DNA from: Lutibacter sp. | Lineage (GTDB): Bacteria > Bacteroidota > Bacteroidia > Flavobacteriales > Flavobacteriaceae | DNA length: 64,000 nt | Direction of reading: 5' to 3' | NCBI RefSeq assembly: GCF_013041805.1 | Contig: NZ_JABDRI010000028.1 | Coordinates: forward strand, 30,323-94,322 | Shown here: piece by piece, positions 26,488 through 35,587 of the stretch | Layout of the letters: every line of letters begins with the position of its first letter | Position numbering within the stretch: position 1 is the stretch's first letter | The notes under the pieces: generated by a model | What the model was told of the DNA's origin: nothing | The model's database searches: none | Seen by the model: the letters and a program-made list of their open reading frames with translations, nothing else | Position numbers and translations under genes: made by a program

Positions 26488-26846
26488 TGACACATATTCC
26501 ACTCATAACAGATCAAATAAGCGAAGGATACGTTATTTTGATTTCCGGTTTACTAATTGTTTTTGGAGCCTTATTGACACTTTCTTTATTTTTCAAATTT
26601 GGATTGCCAATTATACTATACATATACAAAGTAATTACTAAAAGAAAAGATAAAAAGATTTCAGAAATTAAAGTTGATGCAGACGAAGAATTTACAGGAG
26701 AAATTGCCGGTGCAATTTCAGCAGCAATACATCTATATCTTAATGAACAGCATGACCATGAGAGTGCCATATTAACAATTAAACAAGTAAAAAAACCATA
26801 TTCACCTTGGAGTTCTAAAATATATGGGACACAACATAGATTATAA
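26487..26846 (+). CDS. OadG-like small membrane subunit of the Na+-pumping decarboxylase
   Basis: A 119-residue protein with one membrane span at about 15-38, a charged cytoplasmic stretch and a C-terminal part (EEFTGEIAGAISAAIHLYL, then HDHESAILTIKQ) typical of gamma/delta subunits of sodium-pumping decarboxylases, ending with a SPWSSKIYG segment. These subunits hold the complex together and can bind a metal. The ATG overlaps the mmdA stop by one base. Confidence 0.85.
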   Translation: MTHIPLITDQISEGYVILISGLLIVFGALLTLSLFFKFGLPIILYIYKVITKRKDKKISEIKVDADEEFTGEIAGAISAAIHLYLNEQHDHESAILTIKQVKKPYSPWSSKIYGTQHRL

Positions 26847-26849
26847 AAA

Positions 26850-27269
26850 ATGAAAAATTTTAAATTTAGAATAAATAGTAACAACTATAAGGTTAATATA
26901 AAATCTCAAGAAGGAAACGTTATTGATTTAGAAGTAAATGGAACTTCTTACTCAGTAAAACTGGAAGAGGAAATTAAAAAAACGAAGACTCCTACATTAG
27001 TTCGTGCAGCATCAAAAAGACCTTCTGAGCCATTAAAAGTAAATCCAAAATCATCAAAAACAAGAATTGTAGCGCCTATTCCAGGCGTTGTTATGTCTAT
27101 TGATGTAAAAGTGGGTGATACGTTAAAAGTAGGTGACAGAATGTTAGTTCTTGAAGCAATGAAAATGGAAAACAATATTGTTTGTGAAAAAGCAGGAACT
27201 ATAACAGCAATGAAAATTACTGTTGGACAACAAGTTTTGCAAAATGAAGTAATGATAGAATTAGAATAA
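26850..27269 (+). CDS. Biotin carrier subunit of methylmalonyl-CoA decarboxylase
   Basis: Carries carboxybiotin between the transferase and the membrane pump. The 139-residue protein has a short N-terminal strand domain (residues 1-38), a linker (about 42-70) and a biotinyl domain from APIPGVVMSIDVKVGD, with the biotin site VLEAMKMENNI and Lys105 as acceptor. The extra N-terminal domain separates it from AccB. Three bases after the OadG-like gene. Confidence 0.92.
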   Translation: MKNFKFRINSNNYKVNIKSQEGNVIDLEVNGTSYSVKLEEEIKKTKTPTLVRAASKRPSEPLKVNPKSSKTRIVAPIPGVVMSIDVKVGDTLKVGDRMLVLEAMKMENNIVCEKAGTITAMKITVGQQVLQNEVMIELE

Positions 27270-27314
27270 ACGCTTCTCAGTTTTCAAATTGAAAACAACC
27301 AAAAAAAGAAAAAA

Positions 27315-28637
27315 ATGAAGAAAGTATTATTAATATTTAGTGTTCTATCATTGCTAATTTTTATTAGACCTGCACTTGGCTTAAATTCCAATAACAATAA
27401 TGATAACATAACTTCCTCTGTATCGGTTGATCAAGTTAACCAAGAGGAAGAAATTTCTTACAATGGAGCCTTCGAAGGAATTAAACAATTTTATAATTAC
27501 ACCGGTTTTGCAAATGCTACTTTAGGTAATATAATTATGATTTTTATTGGAATTATATTTATTTATCTAGGTATTAAGTTTGACTACGAACCTTTACTTT
27601 TAATTCCTATTGGTGCAGGTGTTATAATTGGGAATATTCCATTTGTTGCCGGAAATCAAACAGGAATTTATGAAACCGGGTCCGTTTTAAACTATTTATA
27701 TTTTGGTGTTGTAAAAGGTATTTATCCTCCACTAATCTTTTTAGGAATTGGAGCTATGACAGATTTCTCCTCATTAATTGCAAACCCTAAATTAATGTTA
27801 TTGGGTGCTGCAGCGCAAATTGGTGTATTTGCAACATTTTTAGGTGCGTTATATTTAGGATTTAATCTTCCTGAAGCCGGTGCAATTGGAATTATTGGTG
27901 GTGCCGATGGTCCTACTGCCATTTTCTTATCATCTAAATTAGCGAATGGAGTAAATATTTTAGCTGACGGAACAACCGTTAAAAATTTAATTGGACCAAT
28001 AGCAATTGCCGCCTATTCATATATGGCATTAGTGCCAGTTATTCAACCGCCTTTAATGCGATTTTTAATTTCTAAGGAAGATAGAAAAATTAAAATGAAA
28101 CCACCTAGAGCGGTTTCACAAAAAGAGAAAATGATTTTTCCTATTGTTGCATTAATCTTAACAACATTTATTTCACCTAGTTCTTTACCTTTATTAGGAA
28201 TGTTATTCTTTGGAAATTTATTAAAAGAATCTGGTAGAACCGAAAGATTAGCAGATACTGCGAGAACAAAATTAATTGATATAGTTACAATTCTATTAGG
28301 TGTAACTGTAGGTGCTTCAACACAAGCTGATATATTTATTACAAAAGATTCAATGCTAATTTTTGCGTTAGGAGCAATCTCATTTGTAATTGCAACTTGT
28401 GGGGGATTACTCTTTGCGAAGTTGATGAATTTATTCTTAAAAGGAGACAATAAAATAAATCCATTAATTGGTGCCGCAGGTGTTTCTGCTGTTCCAGATA
28501 GTGCAAGAGTTGTGCATACAGAAGGTTTAAAATCAGACCCAAGTAATTATTTATTAATGCACGCAATGGCACCAAATGTTTCGGGAGTTATAGGATCAGC
28601 GATAGCTGCAGGTATCATATTAAGTTTTTTAGGATAA
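27315..28637 (+). CDS. Na+-translocating decarboxylase beta subunit (OadB/MmdB)
   Basis: Decarboxylates carboxybiotin and exports Na+. The 440-residue protein has about ten spans and the functional motif IGIIGGADGPTAI with Asp198 as the ion-binding residue. The start ATG gives a hydrophobic leader (about 1-22) and a polar stretch (24-50) ahead of the usual OadB start (GIKQFYNYTGFANATLGN in part); this extension is longer than in Klebsiella OadB and could be a signal peptide. It closes the operon; the meaB remnant follows on the other strand. Confidence 0.92.
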   Translation: MKKVLLIFSVLSLLIFIRPALGLNSNNNNDNITSSVSVDQVNQEEEISYNGAFEGIKQFYNYTGFANATLGNIIMIFIGIIFIYLGIKFDYEPLLLIPIGAGVIIGNIPFVAGNQTGIYETGSVLNYLYFGVVKGIYPPLIFLGIGAMTDFSSLIANPKLMLLGAAAQIGVFATFLGALYLGFNLPEAGAIGIIGGADGPTAIFLSSKLANGVNILADGTTVKNLIGPIAIAAYSYMALVPVIQPPLMRFLISKEDRKIKMKPPRAVSQKEKMIFPIVALILTTFISPSSLPLLGMLFFGNLLKESGRTERLADTARTKLIDIVTILLGVTVGASTQADIFITKDSMLIFALGAISFVIATCGGLLFAKLMNLFLKGDNKINPLIGAAGVSAVPDSARVVHTEGLKSDPSNYLLMHAMAPNVSGVIGSAIAAGIILSFLG

Positions 28638-28674
28638 ATAATACATTATCGTATGAGGAAAATAAAACAATCCA

Positions 28675-28977
28675 CTTTGAACGTTGACTACTTGGATCAA
28701 TCGATAAAATAGCGACTCTTTTCCCCTTAGTAATAGGATATTTAATGAAGGATTCAACAAACGTACTTTTACAAACCCCAGGAACGCAAGTAATTCAAAT
28801 AGATTTACCTGTATGAAGTAATATTTCTTGGGTAATTTCTTTTGCTAAAACTTTATCACTTTCAAGATTACTTTCAATAAAAGTTATTTCTCTAGAAAGA
28901 AGAACTCTGTCTCTTTTTAAAACGCCATTAATATAAGTTTGGCCAGTAAATCTATTCTTAGGTTTGTAGTTTTTCAT
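28675..28977 (-). pseudogene. Decayed fragment of meaB (methylmalonyl-CoA mutase chaperone GTPase)
   Basis: The minus strand reads YINGVLKRDRVLLSREITFIES, then LLHTGKSI, a TGA stop at 28795-28797, and in the same frame ITCVPGVCKSTFVESF and GKRVAILSIDPSSQRSK. This is the N-terminal third of MeaB (ArgK-like G3E GTPase), whose P-loop should be GVPGVGKST. Both extra P-loop glycines have become Cys and the stop fits a former GGA, three G-to-T changes. After SQRSK the homology ends and the oadB stop begins, so about two thirds of the gene is gone. The best start is the ATG at 28977; an in-frame ATG at 29007 is possible. The region 28978-29148 holds no other gene. Confidence 0.85.
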
Positions 28978-29148
28978 TGATAAATCACTATATAATAACA
29001 GATTCAATTTTAACTATTTTACCAGTTATTTGAAAAAAAAGTAAGCAAATGAACAAAATGCAATAACACTAAGTTCAATATAATAATTATAAAAATTGCG
29101 AAATTAAGTTGTAAATTATGTTCAATAAAAACTATATATTAAAATAAA

Positions 29149-29931
29149 CTAAAAATCTTTCTTTTTAAGTTTAAAATTCATTCTAAGAATAGGTAATATT
29201 ACCCAAAATACCAGAACGAACATAGAAAATAACATGCCTATGTTTGTCCCAAAAAACTTTCTAAAAACAGCTCCTGTATAGCCTAACAATGCAGAAATAT
29301 CTAATTTCAAAAGAATCAATATTCGGGATAAATCAATTGGATTAAGCATAGTAGCTATCAATGAAAATTTATCTAGAGGATATTCATTAAAAAAAACTAA
29401 TGAAATTAAGAAAATTCCATCGTAAATTACCGCTAAAAACAACCACATTAATATGGCATATCCAAATCCTTTTATTTTGTTTTCCGTTGAAAGTGCAATA
29501 TTGTAAGCAAGTGCTACAAAAATAAAATTCAAAAAAGAGCCAACAACTAGTAATAAACTAAAATCAAAAATTATGGATGATTTAAAAAGTCCGTAAGCCA
29601 TAAATGGAATCCCCAACCCCAATACTAAACTTAGTGTTAAAGACAATGAAATACCAATGTATTGCCCCATAAATATTTTGTTTCTATTTATGGGCTGGGC
29701 TAACAAAAGTTCAGTAAATTCTGTTGAATTATAATAATACATAACACCAAAAATTGTTCCTATTAAAGGTGTTAAAACTATGATAATATTCATTAAAGTT
29801 ATAACTGCTTTTGACACATCATTATTTAAAAACAGTAACACAAAACCAAGTAATAAATAAAATAAAAAGTACACATAACTCCAACGGCTGCGCATTAAAT
29901 CGTAAAAACTATATTTTAATATTTTAAGCAT
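29149..29931 (-). CDS. nosY: ABC transporter permease NosY
   Basis: Membrane partner of NosF in the ABC complex that works with NosD to build the copper centre of N2O reductase. The 260-residue protein has six hydrophobic segments and the family features IGTIFGVMYYYNS and LAQPINRNKIFMGQYIG. It is the last gene of the nos operon, overlapping nosF by 8 bases. Identity rests on order NosD-NosF-NosY. Confidence 0.9.
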   Translation of the reverse strand: MLKILKYSFYDLMRSRWSYVYFLFYLLLGFVLLFLNNDVSKAVITLMNIIIVLTPLIGTIFGVMYYYNSTEFTELLLAQPINRNKIFMGQYIGISLSLTLSLVLGLGIPFMAYGLFKSSIIFDFSLLLVVGSFLNFIFVALAYNIALSTENKIKGFGYAILMWLFLAVIYDGIFLISLVFFNEYPLDKFSLIATMLNPIDLSRILILLKLDISALLGYTGAVFRKFFGTNIGMLFSMFVLVFWVILPILRMNFKLKKKDF

Positions 29932-30631
29932 ATTGTTTAGATATTAAATTAGCAATTGCGTGCTCTAAATTATCATTTTCAGTTTGTTTTTTAAGCGCAT
30001 CAATACTTCCTTTGAAATAAATTTTACCATCTAATAAAAACACAATCTCATCCGCTAATTCATCAACAACACTCATGATATGTGTTGTAATTAATATGGT
30101 TTTCCCTTTCTCCTTTTCTTTTTGAATTAAGTCTTTTAAATGAATTAAAGCTATAGGATCTAAACCAGTAGTAGGTTCATCTAAAATAATTAACTCACTA
30201 TCAAACATAAATGTAAGCACTATATTCACTTTTTGTTTTGTTCCTCCTGATAGGTTTCCTAATTTTTTATTTAAAAAATGTCCTAAGCCAAAAAGTTCAA
30301 TTAACTCTTGTTCTTTAGATTTCTTAGGACGAAGGTTTTTTACCATATTAATCAGTTCAATTACTCTTAAATTTGGTGGGAAATTGGCTATTTGAGGTAA
30401 ATAATTTAAATTATTTCTATATTCAAATTTTCCTAAAACATTCTCATTTTTAAAACTTATAACTCCTGTATTTGGAATTACCATCCCTAATAAACATTTA
30501 ATTAAAGTCGTTTTTCCTGAGCCATTTGGTCCAAGTATAGCGAAAATTCCGCCTTCTTTAATTGATAAATCTAAGCCGTCTAAAACAGTTAGTTTACCAA
30601 ATCGTTTGTGTAAATTTTTAAATTCAATCAT
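29924..30631 (-). CDS. nosF: ABC transporter ATP-binding protein NosF
   Basis: ATPase of the NosFY complex for copper-site maturation. The 235-residue protein has Walker A GPNGSGKT at 34-41, the signature LSGGTKQK, Walker B LIILDEPTTGLDP and the switch His in ITTHIMS. It overlaps nosD by 8 bases and nosY by 8 bases, so all three are coupled. Confidence 0.93.
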   Translation of the reverse strand: MIEFKNLHKRFGKLTVLDGLDLSIKEGGIFAILGPNGSGKTTLIKCLLGMVIPNTGVISFKNENVLGKFEYRNNLNYLPQIANFPPNLRVIELINMVKNLRPKKSKEQELIELFGLGHFLNKKLGNLSGGTKQKVNIVLTFMFDSELIILDEPTTGLDPIALIHLKDLIQKEKEKGKTILITTHIMSVVDELADEIVFLLDGKIYFKGSIDALKKQTENDNLEHAIANLISKQYA

Positions 30632-31859
30632 TAATTTTTTTCATTATAGGGTTTTCATCCGTTAAATCGTCAGGTGTAAAAACCGGTGAAACTTTTTCTG
30701 AAAAATTGATAATATCAACAAATAAACTTCTTAGTAAGACCAAAGCTTCAGGAGTTTTATTTACAATGTATGAAAACAATTTTACAGGACGATATGGAAT
30801 GTCTCCAATTCCATTTTTATCTAAATCATAACCGGTGTACTCGCTCCAATAATTATTATTAAAACTATTATCATTTTTTTTAGTATTGTACGATAAATCT
30901 AATGAATTATGCATAAAATCATTCTTTTCAAAAATGTTTGCATAACAGGCTCCTGCAATTTTAATTGCCCAGCCATTTCTTAAAAAAGTATTGTTTTTGT
31001 AATTTATTCTTGTACAACCTTCACCATTTATTCCAATAGTATTTTCTTCAAATAAATTGTTGTAAATCTCGGCATCATAAATTTCTTTTAGTAATAAACC
31101 ATACGAAGCAGAACCCCAGTTTAATTTAAAAGTATTGTGATGCATGGTTATAAATTTTGAAAACATTACAGCTACGCCTGCTCCATTATTTTTAAATTCG
31201 TTATGATGGTAAATATTATTATTTGAAAACATGAAATGCAATCCGTAACGAATATTATTATGGCTGTTATTTTCAAAAACTACACTTTGCTTTACAAACT
31301 CAAAATAAATTCCATCACGTAAACCAGTTAATTGATTATTATAAACTTCCATTTCACTTCCATCCCAAATATGAATACCATTTCCTGAACTTGCTTCGCT
31401 TTTTCTATTTCCGGATATTCTATTATTTCTAATAATTCCGTTTTTAGATTTTTCAATTAAAAGCCCAAAAAATACATTTTCTAAAATACAGTCTTCAATA
31501 ATGAAATTTTTAGCTTTTATAACCTTAATTGCTGCATAATCTATTGTGTAGCTCATTCCTACGTTTATAATTTTCAAACCTCTAATGGTAAAATTATCAG
31601 CCTCAAAAATTATAATTCCTCCAGTATCTTCACCATCAACTACAGCTCCTTTTTCACCAATAAGAGAAATGGATTTATTAATAATAATATTGTTTTCTTT
31701 GTAAATCCCTTTTTTTACAACTATTTCATCACCTGTCTCAGCAATTTTAATAGCTTCTTTAATGGATTTTACAGTACAAGTTTCACAAACTTCAATCTGT
31801 TTTGCTGAAATAGTGAATGTAGTAAAAAAGAAAAATAATAAGATTTTATATTTCATCAT
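30624..31859 (-). CDS. nosD: Periplasmic copper-insertion protein NosD
   Basis: Right-handed beta-helix protein that helps deliver copper and sulfide to the NosZ active site. The 411-residue protein has a signal peptide (1-19, ending TISAK) and a long run of parallel beta-helix (CASH) repeats of the type NNxI/YHHNEFKNN through about residue 330, ending with the family segment WSEYTGYDLDKNGIGDIPYRP. It overlaps nosL by 4 bases. Confidence 0.94.
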   Translation of the reverse strand: MMKYKILLFFFFTTFTISAKQIEVCETCTVKSIKEAIKIAETGDEIVVKKGIYKENNIIINKSISLIGEKGAVVDGEDTGGIIIFEADNFTIRGLKIINVGMSYTIDYAAIKVIKAKNFIIEDCILENVFFGLLIEKSKNGIIRNNRISGNRKSEASSGNGIHIWDGSEMEVYNNQLTGLRDGIYFEFVKQSVVFENNSHNNIRYGLHFMFSNNNIYHHNEFKNNGAGVAVMFSKFITMHHNTFKLNWGSASYGLLLKEIYDAEIYNNLFEENTIGINGEGCTRINYKNNTFLRNGWAIKIAGACYANIFEKNDFMHNSLDLSYNTKKNDNSFNNNYWSEYTGYDLDKNGIGDIPYRPVKLFSYIVNKTPEALVLLRSLFVDIINFSEKVSPVFTPDDLTDENPIMKKIND

Positions 31860-32302
31860 TTATCTGAAAGTTTTTGCTTTAAAATTTCCCAAGTATAGTT
31901 TACACCACCATGCTTTTGCTGTAATTCCTCGGCTTTGTTTTTTGAAGAAAAAGCTGATAAATTAGCTCCCATAGGGCTTTTAATTTCTTCACTTATTAAA
32001 AATATAGCCGTTTTAGCATCAATCATTTCGCCTGGATTAGTATAATTTGCAACTAAAAAAAGTGAGATGTCTTCTTCATTTTTTTCGTTTAAATCATGAA
32101 TCATACATTCAATTGCATCAAATTTAAATTGTTTTCCTTTTTTGGTTACGTACTGTGATGCATGAGTTTTATCAACAACATTCATTTTACAAAAACTACA
32201 TTGATCTTTTCCATACTCAATAGCTTCCGGCTCAACATTACAAGAAATTAATATTCCTAATAGTACAGCACTTAAAAATAATTTTAAAAGAGTAGTTTTC
32301 AT
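31856..32302 (-). CDS. nosL: Copper chaperone lipoprotein NosL
   Basis: Outer-membrane-facing or periplasmic Cu(I) donor for NosZ. The 148-residue protein has a lipobox ending at Cys21 and the copper-binding segment CSFCKM at 35-40 with DAIECM further on, the known NosL pattern, plus the SPMGANLSAFS block. It lies 97 bases after the four-span protein gene. Confidence 0.93.
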   Translation of the reverse strand: MKTTLLKLFLSAVLLGILISCNVEPEAIEYGKDQCSFCKMNVVDKTHASQYVTKKGKQFKFDAIECMIHDLNEKNEEDISLFLVANYTNPGEMIDAKTAIFLISEEIKSPMGANLSAFSSKNKAEELQQKHGGVNYTWEILKQKLSDK

Positions 32303-32399
32303 TATTTCTGATTTTAATAGTTCTTAAATATAAATTAAAATCGAGTGAAGTTTGTTGGACATACTCGTTTTAAAAAAATATTTTATTTTTTATTTTATA

Positions 32400-32987
32400 T
32401 TAAATTGTAACTTCTTTTTTACCTAAAAAGTAAGCTATTACGGTAAATAACATTCCTAAAAACATAAGATATGCTCCAAGTCTTGGATATGAATGTGCTT
32501 TAAAATTTAGGATATCTTTTGAGCCAAATAATGGAGGTTGAAAACCCATAATTGAACCATCAGGATTTGTGAATTTCATAATTGCTTTTGGATCTAAGCT
32601 ATGCCCATAATCATACTCCCATAAATAAAAATCATACATTCCGGCTATACCTAATAAACTCATTAAAATAAACCAACCCAGAAATAGTTTATAATTTCCG
32701 AAAAATCCTATTAGTACACCTAGGCCTGTCATTATTCCAATAGCCCATGGAAATATTTTAAATTCTGGAATTGTCTCTGGAATATATTTCATCCCTACAT
32801 AATGATTCATCAAATTGATGTTTTTAATATCAAATTCGTGTGTGTCTGTAAATTTGTTAATATGTATATCCATTCCTAATGGTATAGGGTATTGAGGTGC
32901 TTCTAAAGTAATATTCCAAAGTGGAAACACAAATAAACCAAGCAGCAGTAAAGAACCAATTACCATAAATAATTTAGGTTTTTTCAT
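32400..32987 (-). CDS. Four-span membrane protein of the nos operon, unknown function
   Basis: A 195-residue protein with spans at about 6-24, 77-97, 100-120 and 168-188. Between the first two spans is a polar loop with several potential metal ligands (His42, His50, Met60, His62, Met66), including NHYVGM at 61-66; a second loop holds HSYPRL before the last span. I cannot assign a family. Lying between nosZ and nosL, it may be linked to copper handling or electron transfer. Similar genes seem to recur in Bacteroidota nos loci, but this is memory, not a search. Confidence 0.7.
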   Translation of the reverse strand: MKKPKLFMVIGSLLLLGLFVFPLWNITLEAPQYPIPLGMDIHINKFTDTHEFDIKNINLMNHYVGMKYIPETIPEFKIFPWAIGIMTGLGVLIGFFGNYKLFLGWFILMSLLGIAGMYDFYLWEYDYGHSLDPKAIMKFTNPDGSIMGFQPPLFGSKDILNFKAHSYPRLGAYLMFLGMLFTVIAYFLGKKEVTI

Positions 32988-33023
32988 AATTTATTAAGTT
33001 TAATATAAGTATTTTTTTTAATT

Positions 33024-33057
33024 AAAAAGGGCAAGTAAATTATATACTTACCCTTTT
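33024..33057 (-). terminator. Terminator-like hairpin between nosZ and the accessory nos genes
   Basis: AAAAGGG-AAGTA pairs with TACTT-CCCTTTT (one C/A mismatch) around a 7-base loop and is followed by T residues on the minus strand, about 30 bases after the nosZ stop. No TAnnTTTG element follows, so the downstream genes probably depend on read-through. Confidence 0.65.
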
Positions 33058-33088
33058 ATAAAGTTCTTCAAATCAATCTAAAAAGAAC

Positions 33089-35062
33089 TTATTCTGCATC
33101 TACAGCATCACCATCTAACGTATACGATATAGGAACATCAGATCCTTTTGGTGATACTCTTATATATCCTTGCATTTCTTGATGCAATGCAGAACAGAAA
33201 TCTGTACAATAGAATGGCCAAACACCAACTTGTTTTGGATACCATTTGAACGTCTCAGTTTGCCCTGGCATAACTAACACCTCAGAAGTTTGAGCTCCAA
33301 TCATAGCAATTCCATGTGGTACATCATAATCCTGTTCTAAGTTTGTTACGTGAAAAAATACTTCATCTCCTACTTGTACTCCTTCAATGTTATCTGGTGC
33401 AAAATGAGAACGAATCATTGTCAAATAAATATGAACTTCGTTTCCGTCTCTTACAACTTTTGCTTCTGCTTCAGATTTTGTTGCGTACTCATGTTTATTT
33501 TCATCTAACTTAAAGAATTTTTTTGAATTTGCTTTTAATAATTCCGCAGGTATCCCTGCAGCATAATGAGGTTCTCCAATAGTTGGAAAATCTAATAATA
33601 ATTCCATTTTCTCACCAGAAATATCATATAATTGGGCTGATTGAGTTACCTCTGGGCCTGTTGGTAAATAACGGTCTTTCGTGATTTTATTCATTGCCAA
33701 TACATATTTTCCAAATGGTTTTCTTGAATTTCCTCCAGGAACCATTAAGTGACCAACTGAGTAATATGTTGGTTTTCTATCAATAACTTCCCAAGTTCCT
33801 AATTTCCATTTTACAACTTCTGAAGAAATAAAGAAAGTAGTATAAGCATTTCCTTGTCCATCAAACTCTGTATGCAAAGGTCCTAAACCTGGTTGTTTAA
33901 CTGAACCAGCTAAAGTGGCTTCGTATTGTAAAATTGGAATACCATAAGCTTCACCATCAAATTTTTTATCATCTATAGCTTTAATCATTTTACTAAAAGA
34001 ATGGATAGTTAACTCAGCAGCTAATTTACCACTACCTACAATGTACTCTCCAGAAGGATCAACATCGCAACCGTGAGGTGATTTAGGTGTTGGCATAAAA
34101 TATACGGCTCCAGGAACATCTGCTGGGTTTACAATTAATACTTCTTTTTTCATAGTTGAAGTAGCTGAATGTGTGTGCTCGTCGTAAATATTATGTGCGT
34201 AGTTAGCCGGAGCTTTTGTACCTCCTCCATTATTAACATATTCTTCAATTTTTTTCCAATTGATAGCTGCAATAAAATCTTTATCGTTTTGAGATGCATT
34301 TACTTCTAGTAAAGAATTTGCTTCTTCCGTATTATAAGTTGTGAAGAAGAACCAACCATGAGAATCTCCTCTTCCTGGGTGAGATAAATCATAATTAAAT
34401 CCTGGCATCATTAATTGAAATTTTATATTCATTTTACCATCTTCTGGATCAACTGAAATAAAAGTTAATGCTCCTTTAAAATTACCTTTGTACTCATCAA
34501 TTGGCATATCTTTTTGAGGATAAGGAATACTAAAACGAGTACCAGCAACAACATACTCTGTATTTTCAGTAACAAAAGAAGAACTATGATTACCTGCTGA
34601 ATTTGGCACTTCAATAATTTCAGTTGTTTCAAAAGTAGTTAAATCAATTTTTGCAATACGCGGTGTATTATTTCCATTGATAAATACCCAACGTCCATCT
34701 AATTCACCAGCTGTCTGAGAAATATCAGGGTGATGAGAATCATCCCAAGGAATAAATCCGTGAGACGTATTTAACATTGGTTTGGTCTCTTCATTAAAGC
34801 CATATGCTTTTTCGGCATCTACTGAAAAAACGGGAATTACTTTAAATAATCTTCCTGATGGAAGACCATAAACTGCTAATTGCCCACTAAATCCTCCAGA
34901 CACGAAGGCATAGAATTCATCATGTTCACCTGGTGCAACATAAACTTTTTCTGCTGCACTACTTGATAAAGCTCCTTTCTTACTTGAGCCTTCATTTCCG
35001 CAACTACTAAATACTAATGATACTATAGTAATTGCAAATAGAAATTTAAAAATTGTTTTCAT
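33089..35062 (-). CDS. nosZ: Nitrous oxide reductase, clade II (Sec-dependent)
   Basis: Reduces N2O to N2 in the periplasm. The 657-residue protein carries a Sec lipoprotein signal with Cys21 in VFSSC, not a twin-arginine signal, which places it in clade II. The seven-bladed propeller has the CuZ His motifs DDSHHPDIS, GDSHGWFF, YDEHTHSAT, SPHGCDVDP, LHTEFD and EPHYAAG. The C-terminal cupredoxin domain has the CuA ligands Cys619, Cys623, His627 and Met630 in CTDFCSALHQEM. All catalytic residues seem present. It follows a cytochrome c lipoprotein by 23 bases. Confidence 0.97.
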   Translation of the reverse strand: MKTIFKFLFAITIVSLVFSSCGNEGSSKKGALSSSAAEKVYVAPGEHDEFYAFVSGGFSGQLAVYGLPSGRLFKVIPVFSVDAEKAYGFNEETKPMLNTSHGFIPWDDSHHPDISQTAGELDGRWVFINGNNTPRIAKIDLTTFETTEIIEVPNSAGNHSSSFVTENTEYVVAGTRFSIPYPQKDMPIDEYKGNFKGALTFISVDPEDGKMNIKFQLMMPGFNYDLSHPGRGDSHGWFFFTTYNTEEANSLLEVNASQNDKDFIAAINWKKIEEYVNNGGGTKAPANYAHNIYDEHTHSATSTMKKEVLIVNPADVPGAVYFMPTPKSPHGCDVDPSGEYIVGSGKLAAELTIHSFSKMIKAIDDKKFDGEAYGIPILQYEATLAGSVKQPGLGPLHTEFDGQGNAYTTFFISSEVVKWKLGTWEVIDRKPTYYSVGHLMVPGGNSRKPFGKYVLAMNKITKDRYLPTGPEVTQSAQLYDISGEKMELLLDFPTIGEPHYAAGIPAELLKANSKKFFKLDENKHEYATKSEAEAKVVRDGNEVHIYLTMIRSHFAPDNIEGVQVGDEVFFHVTNLEQDYDVPHGIAMIGAQTSEVLVMPGQTETFKWYPKQVGVWPFYCTDFCSALHQEMQGYIRVSPKGSDVPISYTLDGDAVDAE

Positions 35063-35085
35063 CTGTTTTATTTTAATAATTAATT

Positions 35086-35559
35086 TTATTTAGCTTTTTT
35101 AGTTCTAAAATATTCTAATATTTGTCTAGCTTCCGTTTCTGTTAAATTTTGGTTAGCCATAGGCGCTAAATATTCAGCTAATAATTTTTTAGCAGTTGGA
35201 TTTTTCTCAACCATTTCCTCGGGATTTAAAATCATATTCATGATCCATTCTGGTGAACGTCTTTCTGTTACTCCAGCCAGACCTGGACCTACAAAACGTT
35301 TGCTAAGTTTATGACATGCCGAGCATTTTGCTTTAAATACAACTTCACCTTCGGCTGCCATTGCTTCGTCAATTTCAGAAAGTGTCATACTTTCTATAGG
35401 GCCAATTCCTATGTCTTGCATTGAATCATCACTCACAACTACATCATTTACTTCAACTTTTTCTTCATTTGGCTTAGAAGTTTCGTTACCTTTCTTTGCA
35501 TCACTGCCACAGGAAACAAATACTATAGCTACTGCTATTATAAATACTTTTAATTTCAT
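35086..35559 (-). CDS. Cytochrome c lipoprotein (mono-haem), likely NosZ electron donor
   Basis: The 157-residue protein has a lipobox (FVSC, Cys17), an acidic linker to about residue 60 and a single-haem domain with CSACH at 79-83 and a likely axial Met in LAPMANQNL. Its place immediately before nosZ suggests it passes electrons from quinol oxidation to the CuA centre; direct proof is lacking. No NosR is in the operon, as is usual in clade II. Confidence 0.88.
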   Translation of the reverse strand: MKLKVFIIAVAIVFVSCGSDAKKGNETSKPNEEKVEVNDVVVSDDSMQDIGIGPIESMTLSEIDEAMAAEGEVVFKAKCSACHKLSKRFVGPGLAGVTERRSPEWIMNMILNPEEMVEKNPTAKKLLAEYLAPMANQNLTETEARQILEYFRTKKAK

Positions 35560-35587
35560 TTTTAATTATTTATTTTTTTACTTAAAA

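Noticed and set aside
27280..27296. GTTTTCAA-a-TTGAAAAC hairpin between the biotin carrier and OadB genes
   Set aside because: One-base loop and no T run; the operon continues, so not a terminator. Too short to call an RNA element.
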